The notes below the pieces were generated by a model. It was not told where the DNA came from and did not search any database. It saw nothing but the letters and a program-made list of their open reading frames with translations. The position numbers and the translations under genes were made by a program. 64,000 nt of DNA from Poriferisodalis sp965221195. GTDB lineage: Bacteria > Actinomycetota > Acidimicrobiia > Acidimicrobiales > Poriferisodalaceae. The DNA is taken from the NCBI GenBank assembly GCA_965221195.1, contig OZ244864.1:1736001-1800000 (forward strand). The letters run 5' to 3'. This document shows, in pieces, positions 32,101-40,149 of this stretch; within the stretch, counting starts at the first letter, position 1; each line of letters opens with the position of its first letter.

Positions 32101-33992
32101 TTCAGCACGACCTGTCGGCACGAATCGGGACCGGCTAGCAGCAAGTTCGACTCCGGCCCGAGCTTGGTCCTCGTCGAGGTGACCAGTTCTTCACGGATCG
32201 CATCTAGCGGCGGATTGGTGACCTGAGCGAACAGTTGGCTGAAGTAATCAAAGAGCAACCTCGGCCGTTTCGACAGCACAGCGATGGGCGTGTCGGTGCC
32301 CATCGATCCAATCGGCTCAGCTCCAGATCGCGCCATCGGTGCCACCAACAGTCGCAGTTCTTCGGTGGTGTAACCGAACGTGCGCTGACGCTTTGTTACC
32401 GAAGCGTGTTGCGGTGTCAGGCCGAAACGTGGTGGCAGGTCTTCGAGGCGCTCAAGCCCCGAAGCTAGCCATTCGCCGTACGGCTCAGCGTGTGCTAGTT
32501 CGTGCTTGATTTCCTTGTCGTCAACGATGCGTCCCTGGGCTGTGTCCACCAAAAACATCCGCCCCGGCCGCAGACGGCCTTTGTGTACCACCTGGCGCGG
32601 GTCAACTTCGGCGACGCCCACCTCAGAAGCCATAATCACTAGTTGGTCGTCGGTGACCCAGTAGCGAGATGGCCTCAGTCCGTTGCGATCTAGCACAGCG
32701 CCCACAACAGTGCCGTCGGTGAAAGCGATGCTGGCAGGGCCATCCCAGGGTTCCATCAGCGAGGCGTGGAATTCGTAGAAGTCGCGGCGGTCTTGCGGCA
32801 TACGTGCGTGGTTCTCCCACGCTTCGGGAATCATCATCAGCACGGCATGGGGGAGGCTCCTGCCGCCGAGGTGCAGCAGTTCAAGCACCTCATCAAAACT
32901 GGCGGTGTCGGACGCACCCGGCGTGCAGATTGGGAAGATGCGCTCAAGCCCGTTGGAACCGTCAGCGTCGGCGAACAACGGACTTGCGAGGTCGCCTTCG
33001 CGGGCGCGCATCCAGTTCCGGTTGCCCATCACGGTGTTGATCTCACCGTTGTGGGCGAGCATGCGATACGGATGGGCAAGCGGCCACGACGGGAACGTGT
33101 TGGTGCTAAAGCGTGAATGCACCACGGCCAGTGTCGATGCCATGCGGCGGTCACTGAGGTCGGGATAGAACCCAGCGAACTGGCTGCACGTCAGCATTCC
33201 CTTGTAGATCAGGGTGCGGCATGACAACGAGGCGAAATACGGTGCCGGGTCGATCTCGTGTTCGGTGCGTTTGCGAGCGATGTACACCCGCCGTTCAAGG
33301 TCTAAGCCACTGAGTAGTTGGCTGTCGTGTAGTTGGCTGCCGTGTAGTTTGGTGCCGTGTAGTTGGCTGCTGTCTGGGTTGCTGCCGTCGTTGTTGCTCT
33401 TGTTGTTGCGGTTCGGGGCCGCTACGAACAGCATCCGAAACACCGGCATCGGATCAGTGGCGAACGTGCCGAGCTCTGAGGGGTCGGTAGGGACATCGCG
33501 CCAGCCGAGCACGTCAAGCCCCTCTGAGATCATGATCTCGCAGATAGCTGCAGCAGCAGCGTCGGGGTCGGCGCGGGGCAAGAACGCAGTGCCGACTGCA
33601 TAGCTACCCGCTGGCGGCAGTTCAAAGTCGCACACCGCTCGCAGGAACTCATCGGGCACCCCGATGGTCATGCCGATGCCGTCGCCTACGTTGTCTTCGG
33701 CGCCGGTAGCGCTGCGATGGTCAAGATTGGTGAGGCATTTCAATGCTTGATCGATGACACTGCGGCTCGGCACACCCGACATGTCGGCAACGAAACCGAC
33801 GCCGCACGAGTCGTGCTCAAACGCCGGGTCGTACAGCCCCTGCGCCGCGGGCGGCGCGCTCAGCGCTTCTGAGCGCACAGCAGGCTGCGCTTCGAGAGGC
33901 TGAGCGCTAACAGCGGGCGCGCCGGTCTCGCTGTTTATCCCCACGGCCTCAATTTGGGCAGCGGCGGAGGCTGGTATTGCAGAATCTGGCAT
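29184..33992 (-). CDS. gltB: Glutamate synthase large (alpha) subunit
   Basis: A 1602-residue enzyme. The N-terminal glutaminase domain begins after a leader of about 55 residues at CGVGFVADMSG, whose Cys becomes the nucleophile. Later come the FMN-binding synthase part (ISGHDGGTGASPLTSLKHAG, GLRDRIVVQTDGQLKTGRDV), the 3Fe-4S cysteines (CIMMRVCHLDTCPVGVATQ) and the C-terminal beta-helix. A repeat insertion with QLHG/KLHG/QLHD units (near 33310-33370) sits in the glutaminase domain. I chose ATG 33992 because GAGGACG precedes it; the frame extends upstream to 34034 without such a site. Confidence 0.96.
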   Translation of the reverse strand: MPDSAIPASAAAQIEAVGINSETGAPAVSAQPLEAQPAVRSEALSAPPAAQGLYDPAFEHDSCGVGFVADMSGVPSRSVIDQALKCLTNLDHRSATGAEDNVGDGIGMTIGVPDEFLRAVCDFELPPAGSYAVGTAFLPRADPDAAAAAICEIMISEGLDVLGWRDVPTDPSELGTFATDPMPVFRMLFVAAPNRNNKSNNDGSNPDSSQLHGTKLHGSQLHDSQLLSGLDLERRVYIARKRTEHEIDPAPYFASLSCRTLIYKGMLTCSQFAGFYPDLSDRRMASTLAVVHSRFSTNTFPSWPLAHPYRMLAHNGEINTVMGNRNWMRAREGDLASPLFADADGSNGLERIFPICTPGASDTASFDEVLELLHLGGRSLPHAVLMMIPEAWENHARMPQDRRDFYEFHASLMEPWDGPASIAFTDGTVVGAVLDRNGLRPSRYWVTDDQLVIMASEVGVAEVDPRQVVHKGRLRPGRMFLVDTAQGRIVDDKEIKHELAHAEPYGEWLASGLERLEDLPPRFGLTPQHASVTKRQRTFGYTTEELRLLVAPMARSGAEPIGSMGTDTPIAVLSKRPRLLFDYFSQLFAQVTNPPLDAIREELVTSTRTKLGPESNLLLAGPDSCRQVVLNSPILANDDLAKILYIDEDFDSLNGSDNGTQGRKPFRPFAIDGLYPVAAGGAGMQQAIEDVCRQVDAAIAAGSQIVILSDRYSDAENAPIPSLLLTGAVHHHLVRNKTRTKVGLVTECGDAREVHHMALLLGYGASAVNPYLAFESIDDMVRHDIITDIDERTARRNYVKACTKGVLKVMSKMGISTVASYTGAQVFEAVGLGPDLIDRYFSGTTSKLGGVGLDVLAAEVAERHRFAHLDNPTEVAHRDLWAGGEYQWRREGEYHLFNPETVYKLQHSTRAGRYEVFKEYTRLVDDQSTELATLRGLFELRPSPQGPIPIEEVEPVSEIVKRFSTGAMSYGSISAEAHETLAIAMNRIGGKSNTGEGGEDPERYVPDPNGDLRRSAIKQVASGRFGVTSEYLSNADDLQIKMAQGAKPGEGGQLPGPKVWPWIAKTRHSTPGVGLISPPPHHDIYSIEDLKQLIFDLKNSNPAARVHVKLVAEVGVGTVAAGVSKAKADVVLISGHDGGTGASPLTSLKHAGAPWELGLAETQQTLLLNGLRDRIVVQTDGQLKTGRDVIVAALLGAEEFGFATAPLVVSGCIMMRVCHLDTCPVGVATQNRELRKRFSGQPQFVVNFFEYIAEEVREYLAMLGFRSLTEAVGRVDRLDTTTAVAHWKAHGLDLLPILAEPQTPWPQDRYCSQSQDHGLENALDQRLIEIATPAIERRELVRAELPISNVNRTVGTMLGHRITTAQGDSLAEDTVDLTFVGSAGQSFGAFVPRGLTMRLYGDANDYVGKGLSGGRIIVRPPRHVHPDFVAENSIIAGNVILYGATGGEAFIRGTVGERFCVRNSGALAVVEGVGDHACEYMTGGAVVVLGDVGRNFGAGMSGGVAFVYDPDDVFWRNLNSEMVDLEHQLDEADAQAVRVLLRRHLAETDSDPARRILDRWRYELRNFRKVMPKDYRRVLEARAAAAEVGQDPDEAVMAAAHG

Positions 33993-34110
33993 TGGCGACG
34001 TCCTCGTACATGGACTGAATCGGCGTGAGGCCACGCTGTGATGGCCCAGTTGATGGCCTAGCGGCTGAAGGGACGTCGTTGGCCCTTGCTGATACGCAGC
34101 AATCTATCGG

Positions 34111-34146
34111 AGGTAAGCCCCCGCGGCTAGCCGCGGGGGCTTACCT
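34111..34146. terminator. Perfect 36-bp palindrome upstream of gltB
   Basis: An uninterrupted palindrome whose 16-bp arms (AGGTAAGCCCCCGCGG) surround CTAG. As RNA it would form a strong GC-rich hairpin in either direction. It lies 118 bp upstream of the gltB ATG and could be a bidirectional terminator or a leader hairpin of gltB. No U-run follows on the plus strand (CTTTGC), so the terminator call is tentative. Confidence 0.55.
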
Positions 34147-34163
34147 TTGCTGCCCTCTTGTGC

Positions 34164-34328
34164 ATGGTGATCGTGTGGCACTCACAACTGGGTGGCAACT
34201 TTCGTGTCTTGCTGGCAATAGATGGACCTGGTGCGACCACATCGGCATGCTATTATGTCGGGATTACTACTGGTACCGCCACAGCAACAAATAGTAAGAC
34301 ACAGGTTAAGGACAAGTCTAAGGTATGA
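34164..34328 (+). CDS. Small ORF, unrecognised
   Basis: A 54-residue ORF from an ATG at 34164, reading MVIVWHSQLGGNFRVLLAID and ending ATATNSKTQVKDKSKV. I do not recognise it and see no convincing ribosome-binding site. Base composition becomes less GC-rich here, as in the next gene. It may be the remnant of the secreted-protein gene that precedes the paralogous membrane protein at 37169, but I could not align them. Confidence 0.25.
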   Translation: MVIVWHSQLGGNFRVLLAIDGPGATTSACYYVGITTGTATATNSKTQVKDKSKV

Positions 34329-34391
34329 AAATGATCTCTGATTGTCAGGAATTTACGCGTGGGGGTGCCCGGAAATTAATGGTAACTGGAA

Positions 34392-34841
34392 ATGACTAAG
34401 GAAAATCCTTTCCAGCAATTTGATAGACTCAGCAAATATAGCCGGGCTGACTGGGAAAAAGTCGCGCGATCAACACCAGAAAGACGACGGCGCCACAATC
34501 GGATTATGGTAATCAGTACTGTCGGTTTATATCTGATGTCAATGGCGCTTGAGTTCTTCTTTGAAGATCATGACACGCGTCGGGATCTTATCGTTGATGT
34601 GCTAATTCCCGATCCGTTTGCAGCAATATTTATTGCATTATTTGCTGGTTCTTTTGGTGTGGTAAATAAAAGCAAACTGACCGATAAAGAAGCTTGTGCG
34701 GTCTATGACGAGGTGGAAGAAATGCAGCGTAAGGATCAAGAGTTTGCCAAGTGGCTCTGGTTAGGCGACAAGCACAAACCAGATTGGATGAACGGCAACA
34801 GGCAGAAGCCGAAGGACACACAGCACCCGAAGACGGAGTGA
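34392..34841 (+). CDS. Small membrane protein, paralogue of 37169-37636
   Basis: A 149-residue protein of unknown function. It starts MTKENPFQQFDRLSK, has two likely membrane helices (IMVISTVGLYLMSMALEF and PFAAIFIALFAGSFGVV) and a charged cytoplasmic tail ending in DKEFAKW-like DQEFAKWLWLGDKHKPDWM and KTE. The gene is more AT-rich than its neighbours, suggesting transfer. The paralogue at 37169 shares both termini. Both copies precede an arg promoter region. Confidence 0.7.
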   Translation: MTKENPFQQFDRLSKYSRADWEKVARSTPERRRRHNRIMVISTVGLYLMSMALEFFFEDHDTRRDLIVDVLIPDPFAAIFIALFAGSFGVVNKSKLTDKEACAVYDEVEEMQRKDQEFAKWLWLGDKHKPDWMNGNRQKPKDTQHPKTE

Positions 34842-34916
34842 CCGGTCGAACAAGCCCACCGTTGGCTGCCCTCGTGAAGAGTGCTTACGTCGCAGGTTCA
34901 CTGCGAATCAAGTCGC

Positions 34917-34976
34917 TAGTGAATTAAATTGCAGATTTGTGAATAGCTTGGGCGCTATGCTGCTAGGCTGTCGCGA
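34917..34976 (+). promoter_or_regulatory. argC promoter region, probably leaderless, with candidate ArgR boxes
   Basis: The 60 bp before argC contain TGAATTAAATTGCA, then TGCAGATTTGTGAATAGCTTGG and TGCTAGGCTG ahead of the ATG. A -10 like TAGGCT lies six bases before the ATG, so the mRNA may begin at or near the start codon. A closely similar stretch precedes argB at 37807. The TG-AAT and TGCA words resemble bacterial ARG boxes; ArgR is encoded in the same cluster. Confidence 0.5.
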
Positions 34977-36019
34977 TGCACATGGTTTCAGGGTCGGCGG
35001 TGCCGGTGCGTGTCGGGATTGTTGGTGCCTCGGGCTACACGGGCGCTGAGCTGCTGCGCCTTGCTGCTGCGCATCCGTTGTTTGAGGTGGTTGCCGTGGC
35101 TGGCGATACGCAGGCTGGGGCTTTGGTGCGCGAGTTGTATCCGAGCTTGGCGGTCGATTATGGCGAGCTGCGTTATTGCGCGTACGACCCTGAGGTCTTT
35201 GTGGGCCTTGATGTGGTCTTTTTGGGTTTGCCGCATATGGCGAGCGCGCCGGTGGTTGCCGATCTGTACAAGCGCGTGGGCTGCGTGGTTGATCTCGGGT
35301 CAGATTTCAGGTTGACCGACGCGGCGCTGTATCCGCAGTGGTACGGCACCGAGCATCCGATGCCGGAGCTGCTTGGCGAATTGCCCTATGGGTTGCCGGA
35401 GCTGGGCCGCGAAGCACTGCGTGGTGCTGCAGGCATCGCAGTGCCCGGTTGTTATCCCACTGCGGCGGCGTTGGCGCTCGCCCCGTTCGCGCGCGGCGGT
35501 CGCATCTCGACCAGCGGCGTTGTTGTCGATGCGGCGTCGGGTGTCAGCGGTGCAGGCCGCACGCCTAAACCCAACACGACGTTCGCGGCGGTCGATCATG
35601 ACTTCGTGGCCTACGGCCTGCTTGACCATCGCCATACGCCCGAGATCGAGCAAGCAACCGGGTGTCAGGTTTTGTTCACGCCGCATCTGGCGCCGATGGC
35701 GCGTGGCATTTTGGCGACTTGCTACGCGAAGCCGACCGATGCCATGACCACCGACGACGCGCTCGGGTTGCTGGCCGAGTTCTACGCAGACGAGCCGTTC
35801 GTGGTGGTCCACCGCGATGCCCCGCACACCAAGGCCACGCTCAGTGCGAATACGTGCCATCTGAGCGCAAGGGTTGACTCTCGCACGGGATGGCTGTTGG
35901 TGCTCAGCGCCATCGACAACCTAGTCAAGGGCGCAGCTGGCGGGGCAGTGCAGTGCGCCAACATCGCCCTCGACTTGCCCGAGACAACCGGCCTGCCGAC
36001 AACAGGGCTGATGCCATGA
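34976..36019 (+). CDS. argC: N-acetyl-gamma-glutamyl-phosphate reductase
   Basis: A 347-residue NADPH-dependent enzyme of arginine synthesis. GIVGASGYTGAELLRL binds the nucleotide, VDLGSDFRLTD is family-typical, and the catalytic Cys lies in AVPGCYPTAAALAL; a His-containing TPHLAPMARGIL follows. No strong ribosome-binding site precedes the ATG at 34976, in line with a leaderless message. The stop overlaps the ATG of a truncated argB copy. Confidence 0.95.
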   Translation: MHMVSGSAVPVRVGIVGASGYTGAELLRLAAAHPLFEVVAVAGDTQAGALVRELYPSLAVDYGELRYCAYDPEVFVGLDVVFLGLPHMASAPVVADLYKRVGCVVDLGSDFRLTDAALYPQWYGTEHPMPELLGELPYGLPELGREALRGAAGIAVPGCYPTAAALALAPFARGGRISTSGVVVDAASGVSGAGRTPKPNTTFAAVDHDFVAYGLLDHRHTPEIEQATGCQVLFTPHLAPMARGILATCYAKPTDAMTTDDALGLLAEFYADEPFVVVHRDAPHTKATLSANTCHLSARVDSRTGWLLVLSAIDNLVKGAAGGAVQCANIALDLPETTGLPTTGLMP

Positions 36020-36096
36020 ACCACGGTGCTGTGAACGGCACGGCCAGCGTCGCCGACGTTGAACGCGCGCGGTTCCTTGTTGAGACGCTGCGGTAG
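36016..36096 (+). pseudogene. Truncated duplicate of the argB 5' end
   Basis: Starts with ATGA overlap on the argC stop and reads MNHGAVNGTASVADVERARF, then LVETLR and TAG. This aligns with the start of intact argB (MNAHTDTASIADLERARLLVETLP). It breaks off after 26 codons at the left end of the 1.9-kb insertion. It marks where argB originally followed argC. Confidence 0.85.
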
Positions 36097-36340
36097 GTCA
36101 GGGGCCTGTCAGTGATGGCAGGGCGAGATGTTGGTTGTCAAGACATCTGGGGGTTTGCTGCTGTTTGAGCGGTTGGCATCGGAGCGCGCGGCCCAGGCGG
36201 GGGTGCTGCGCTACGGTGCTGAGGTAAGGTAGATTGCTATATGTGGTGTCTCCTGACAGGTCGGGTAGTTGCACCAATCCCGGAAGGTATGGGCCGTCCA
36301 ATCGTCTGATTCCTAATGTGACTTGAATGGGCGAATATTG

Positions 36341-37176
36341 GTGCGGCAAGGTCATGATGGTTTCCGTGATGAGAGCCGGCAGCGCCCAGCGAGGTCTGTA
36401 CTGCGTCTGTTGACTGCGGTTGTCTCGGTCTTGTTCCTGACGGCGACGGTGGCATGGCCAGCGGGCGCTTAGGAGGGCGAGTCTTCGGGTGGTCATGTTA
36501 GCCTGCTGTCCGATGGCCTTGCGGAATTGTCAAGCGAGGCAACAGGCGGTCTGCCATCGTCGGAACCGACCGCTGAAGATGACTCGCCGGAGACGGCACT
36601 TGGTGGCTTTGTTGTCTCGCAGGGTGAGCCCGAGGAAGGGTCGCGTTCCCGATTGAAGGCGCTGGGTTGACTCGGACGTTGCTGCCGAATGGTGGCGTGC
36701 TGGTGGAAGATAGCGAGCAGAACGGCATTGAGTTTGAAGTTCCGTGGGCGTATGATGCTCGCGGTGTTTCGGTTCCCGCGAAGTACAGTATTGTTGATGG
36801 AGCACTGGTGCTCAAAGTTGAGCCGACTGCTGATACTGCTTATCCAGTCATAGCCGATCCATGGGGAACGATAGTCGGATGGGTCACAAAGACCGTGAAA
36901 GTTGCAGCCAAGTATGTTTCTAAACTAGCGACACCCATAAAGGTAGCATGGGACACAGCCACTAGAAAGATCAGCCGAACATGGCCCAAATATGTCGCAG
37001 GTTGGGCTGCAGGCACCTTGACGATTTTAGTTTGTTATACGGGGGGAACCGCAGTTGCGATAGCCGTGTTTGGTTTAGCTGCTGCTGCCGCTGTGGGGCC
37101 AGTCACAAAAGTTTGCACAATGCTGGGCATCGCTGCAACAGTAGCCATAGCCGAAGTGGTAGATACGAGTGACTAA
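36341..37176 (+). pseudogene. Broken gene for a secreted protein of unknown function
   Basis: From a GTG at 36341 the frame encodes a signal-peptide-like LLTAVVSVLFLTATVAWPAG followed at once by TAG (36470-36472). It then reads on through acidic, low-complexity residues to a TGA at 36668, where a frame change (ORF from TTG 36667) continues with EVPWAYDARGVSVPA, then AYPVIADPWGTIVGW and two hydrophobic helices. The PWA-DA-GVPVP and YPVxADP words recall a family of actinobacterial secreted proteins. One nonsense codon plus one frameshift indicate a pseudogene; the 3' part overlaps the next gene by 8 nt. Confidence 0.7.
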
Positions 37177-37636
37177 AGAAAACCCATTTCAGCGATGGGA
37201 TAGACACAATAAATTGACTCTGTGCGACCAAGCAAAAGTTGAACTGTCAATACCTCAGGCTAGGCGCCTCGCCATTTGGATTTCTGTGAGTTGTATCGCC
37301 GTTTCCTATTTGGCATCCATGATTTTTGATTTTATCGGTCACGATCATGATACGCTTTGGTCGTTACTGAGGGACTTGATGACACCCCATCCACTTGTGT
37401 TGGTCATAATTGCGTTCAACTCGTTGCAATTTGCAGCAGCAAGGAAAAGTAGGTTGACTGACGAGGAGGCTCGCGCTCTTGCGGAGGAACTAGACGAGAT
37501 GTACCGCGTAGAGAAAATGGGCCTTAAGGATAAAGAGTTTGCCAAGTGGTTGTTATTGGGTGACAAGCATAAGCCGGACTGGATGGGCGGCGACAATCAA
37601 GACTCGAAGGATGCACAGAAGCCGAAGACTGAGTGA
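37169..37636 (+). CDS. Small membrane protein, paralogue of 34392-34841
   Basis: A 155-residue protein starting MTKENPFQRWDRHNK from GTG 37169, with two likely membrane helices (AIWISVSCIAVSYLASM and LVLVIIAFNSLQFAAA) and a charged tail (KDKEFAKWLLLGDKHKPDWM, ending PKTE). Its start overlaps the 3' end of the broken secreted-protein gene, which suggests the two once worked as a pair, perhaps an effector and its partner; this is inference. Confidence 0.7.
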   Translation: MTKENPFQRWDRHNKLTLCDQAKVELSIPQARRLAIWISVSCIAVSYLASMIFDFIGHDHDTLWSLLRDLMTPHPLVLVIIAFNSLQFAAARKSRLTDEEARALAEELDEMYRVEKMGLKDKEFAKWLLLGDKHKPDWMGGDNQDSKDAQKPKTE

Positions 37637-37806
37637 GCGGCGAAGTTGGGGCTGACTAGGTGTAATTTTCAGTGAGGTTGTTGACGCGACTGGTGGGTGT
37701 GTTGCCGAGGGGGCTCGTTAGGCAAAGGCACAGCCCCGTTCGCTGATGGCGATGGCATTAGTTGGTGGGGGCGTGCTCAGGCCCAGTCCGTCTGTAATCT
37801 GGCAGG

Positions 37807-37862
37807 TGTGCATAAAAGTGCAGATTGGTGAATAATCTGGGTCCAGTGCTGCTACCGTGTTG
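37807..37862 (+). promoter_or_regulatory. Duplicated arg promoter region before argB
   Basis: TGCATAAAAGTGCAGATTG, then GTGAATAATCTGGG and GCTGCTACCGTG resemble base for base the region before argC. The candidate ARG box is TGCATAAAAGTGCA and the candidate -10 is TACCGT. This gives argB its own promoter after the split from argC. Confidence 0.5.
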
Positions 37863-37960
37863 CTCGGCGCTGTACCTAGCACCGCGGGCCGCTTGGCGAG
37901 ACGCTGACTGAGCAGGTGTGCCTTGGTGCAGTGCCGGTGACACTTTACGAGATGGGCACG

Positions 37961-38890
37961 ATGGCGATGAACGCACACACCGACACGGCCAGCATCGCTG
38001 ACCTTGAGCGCGCACGGCTCCTTGTCGAGACGCTGCCGTACATCAGCCGATGGCGAGGCAAAGCGGTGGTTGTCAAGTTCGGCGGCCACGCCATGGCCGA
38101 CCCGACGCTGACCGACAGCTTCGCGGCCGACGTGGTGCTGCTGCGCCAGATCGGCCTCGCCCCGGTTGTCGTACACGGCGGCGGACCGCAGATCGGTGAT
38201 CTCATGGCGCGCCTTGGTAAGACCTCTGAGTTCCGTGACGGGCTGCGAGTGACCGACGCCGAGACGCTCGACATCGCCCGCATGGTGCTCGTCGGCAAGG
38301 TGAACCGCGACATCGTGGGTGCCATCAACACTCACGGGCCGCTGGCGGTTGGCATCTCCGGCGAGGATGGTCGGGTCATCACCGCCACGGCCCGGAATCC
38401 CGATTTGGGTTTCGTGGGTGAAGTCACCGACGTGAACACCGACCTGCTCACGCGGCTGCTTGAAGGGGGACTGATCCCGGTGATCTCCACCATCGGTGCT
38501 GACGCCTCAGGGCAGGCGTACAACATCAACGCCGACACTGTGGCCGGCGCTGTGGCAGCAGCGTTGGGCGCCGAAAAGGTCGTGTACCTCACCGACGTGG
38601 CCGGCCTGCTCGAAGACGTCAACGATCCAGAGTCGCTTGTGCGGCGGACGACAGCCGACTCGCTTGCTGCCCGTCTGGCGGACGGCACAATCGAAGGAGG
38701 AATGATCCCCAAGATCGAAGCCTGCATCAGCGCCGTCCGCAACGGCGTCAACAGCGCCCACCTGCTTGACGGCCGGGTGCCGCATGTCGTGCTCGTCGAG
38801 CTGTTCACCGACGCCGGCATCGGCACCATGATCACCGACGAGATCACCGGTGAGATCCCTGACGACCGGCTCACGCAGAGGTGTACGTAG
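37961..38890 (+). CDS. argB: Acetylglutamate kinase
   Basis: A 309-residue amino-acid kinase that phosphorylates N-acetylglutamate. VVVKFGGHAMAD is the nucleotide loop, LAPVVVHGGGPQIG binds substrate, and VVYLTDVAGLLEDV and TIEGGMIPKIEACI are the C-terminal signatures. Several in-frame starts exist (GTG 37916, ATG 37952, 37961, 37967); the truncated copy behind argC aligns its ATG with 37967, so 37961 or 37967 is likely. It is followed by argD after 2 nt. Confidence 0.94.
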   Translation: MAMNAHTDTASIADLERARLLVETLPYISRWRGKAVVVKFGGHAMADPTLTDSFAADVVLLRQIGLAPVVVHGGGPQIGDLMARLGKTSEFRDGLRVTDAETLDIARMVLVGKVNRDIVGAINTHGPLAVGISGEDGRVITATARNPDLGFVGEVTDVNTDLLTRLLEGGLIPVISTIGADASGQAYNINADTVAGAVAAALGAEKVVYLTDVAGLLEDVNDPESLVRRTTADSLAARLADGTIEGGMIPKIEACISAVRNGVNSAHLLDGRVPHVVLVELFTDAGIGTMITDEITGEIPDDRLTQRCT

Positions 38891-38892
38891 CT

Positions 38893-40149
38893 ATGAACGA
38901 CACAACACAACCGCAAGCTGCCCACGCAGCAGCGATGGGCAGCGAAGCGTTGGAGCACTGCCCGTTGATGCCGACCTATGGACCGCCGTCGGTGCAGTTC
39001 GTGCGCGGTAACGGCTGCGAACTGTACGACCGCGACGGCAAGCGCTACCTAGATTTTCTTGCGGGTCTCGCAGTGACCTCCCTCGGCCATTCCCACCCGG
39101 CAATCGCCGATGCGCTCAATGAACAGGCGCGCACACTGCTGCATGTGTCGAACCTTTACGGCACCGAACCACAAGTTGAAGTGGCTCAGACCATCGACCG
39201 GCTCCAAGGCGGCGGCGGGCAGGTGTTCTTCTGCAACAGTGGTGCTGAGTCGCTTGAAGGGGCTATCAAACTGGCCCGCAAGCACGGCGGCCATGGCCGT
39301 TACGTCGTCGTCAGCGCACTGCGGTCGTTCCACGGACGCACGCTGGCCACGCTGCACGCCACAGGTCAGCCCGAAAAGCACGAGACCTTCCAGCCGCTGC
39401 CCGAAGGTTTCCGCCATGTGCCCTACAACGACGCCGACGCGCTCGAAGCAGCGCTAGACCCGAGCTGCTGCGCGGTGCTGCTAGAGGTCGTGCAGGGCGA
39501 AGGTGGTGTCAACGTGGCAAGCGGCGACTACCTGCATCGGGTGCGCCAGATCTGCGACGAACGCAACTTGGCATTCATCGTCGATGAAGTGCAGACCGGC
39601 CTAGCCCGCAGCGGCAAATGGTTTGCTTGGCAGCACCACTTCGATCCGGCTGGCGGGCCGACAGGCGCAGCACGACCCGACATTGTCACTATGGCCAAAG
39701 CGCTGGGCAACGGCGTACCGATAGGTGCCCTTTGGGCCCGCCGCGAAGTCGCAGCAGCGTTCCGGCCCGGCGATCACGCCACCACGTTCGGCGGCCAACC
39801 GCTGGCGACCAGCGCTGCGAGGGCGGTGCTTCGCACCATGGAAGCCATTGATGCGCCCGCGTTGGCCGCAGCTCGTGGCGAAGAACTGGCCGGCAAGCTC
39901 ATGGGCATCACAGGCGTTACCGACACTCGCGGCCTAGGGCTGCTGATCGCCGCCGAGTTAGACACCGACGCAATTGGGCGTACCGGCCCCGAAGTGGCTG
40001 CTGCTTGCTTAAAGGCCGGACTTGTCGTCAACGGCATCTCACCGACGGCCGTGCGTTTTGCACCGCCGCTGGTGGTCTCAAGCACTCAGATTGATGAGGG
40101 CCTAGCCATCTTCGCCGAGGTGCTGGGCGGCAACGAGAGGCCCCGCTGA
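38893..40149 (+). CDS. argD: Acetylornithine aminotransferase
   Basis: A 418-residue PLP-dependent class III aminotransferase. FFCNSGAESLEGAIKLARK, then SFHGRTLATL, LIVDEVQ-like AFIVDEVQTGLARSGKWFAW and the PLP lysine in TMAKALGNGVPIGA are present. The ATG at 38893 follows AGAGGTG at good spacing. The stop overlaps the argF start by one base. Confidence 0.96.
   Translation: MNDTTQPQAAHAAAMGSEALEHCPLMPTYGPPSVQFVRGNGCELYDRDGKRYLDFLAGLAVTSLGHSHPAIADALNEQARTLLHVSNLYGTEPQVEVAQTIDRLQGGGGQVFFCNSGAESLEGAIKLARKHGGHGRYVVVSALRSFHGRTLATLHATGQPEKHETFQPLPEGFRHVPYNDADALEAALDPSCCAVLLEVVQGEGGVNVASGDYLHRVRQICDERNLAFIVDEVQTGLARSGKWFAWQHHFDPAGGPTGAARPDIVTMAKALGNGVPIGALWARREVAAAFRPGDHATTFGGQPLATSAARAVLRTMEAIDAPALAAARGEELAGKLMGITGVTDTRGLGLLIAAELDTDAIGRTGPEVAAACLKAGLVVNGISPTAVRFAPPLVVSSTQIDEGLAIFAEVLGGNERPR

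Noticed and set aside
34025..34294. Plus-strand 89-codon ORF across the palindrome
   Set aside because: It starts inside the gltB leader, crosses the hairpin and has no family-like residues; another frame (34164-34328) looks slightly more plausible and is listed with low confidence.
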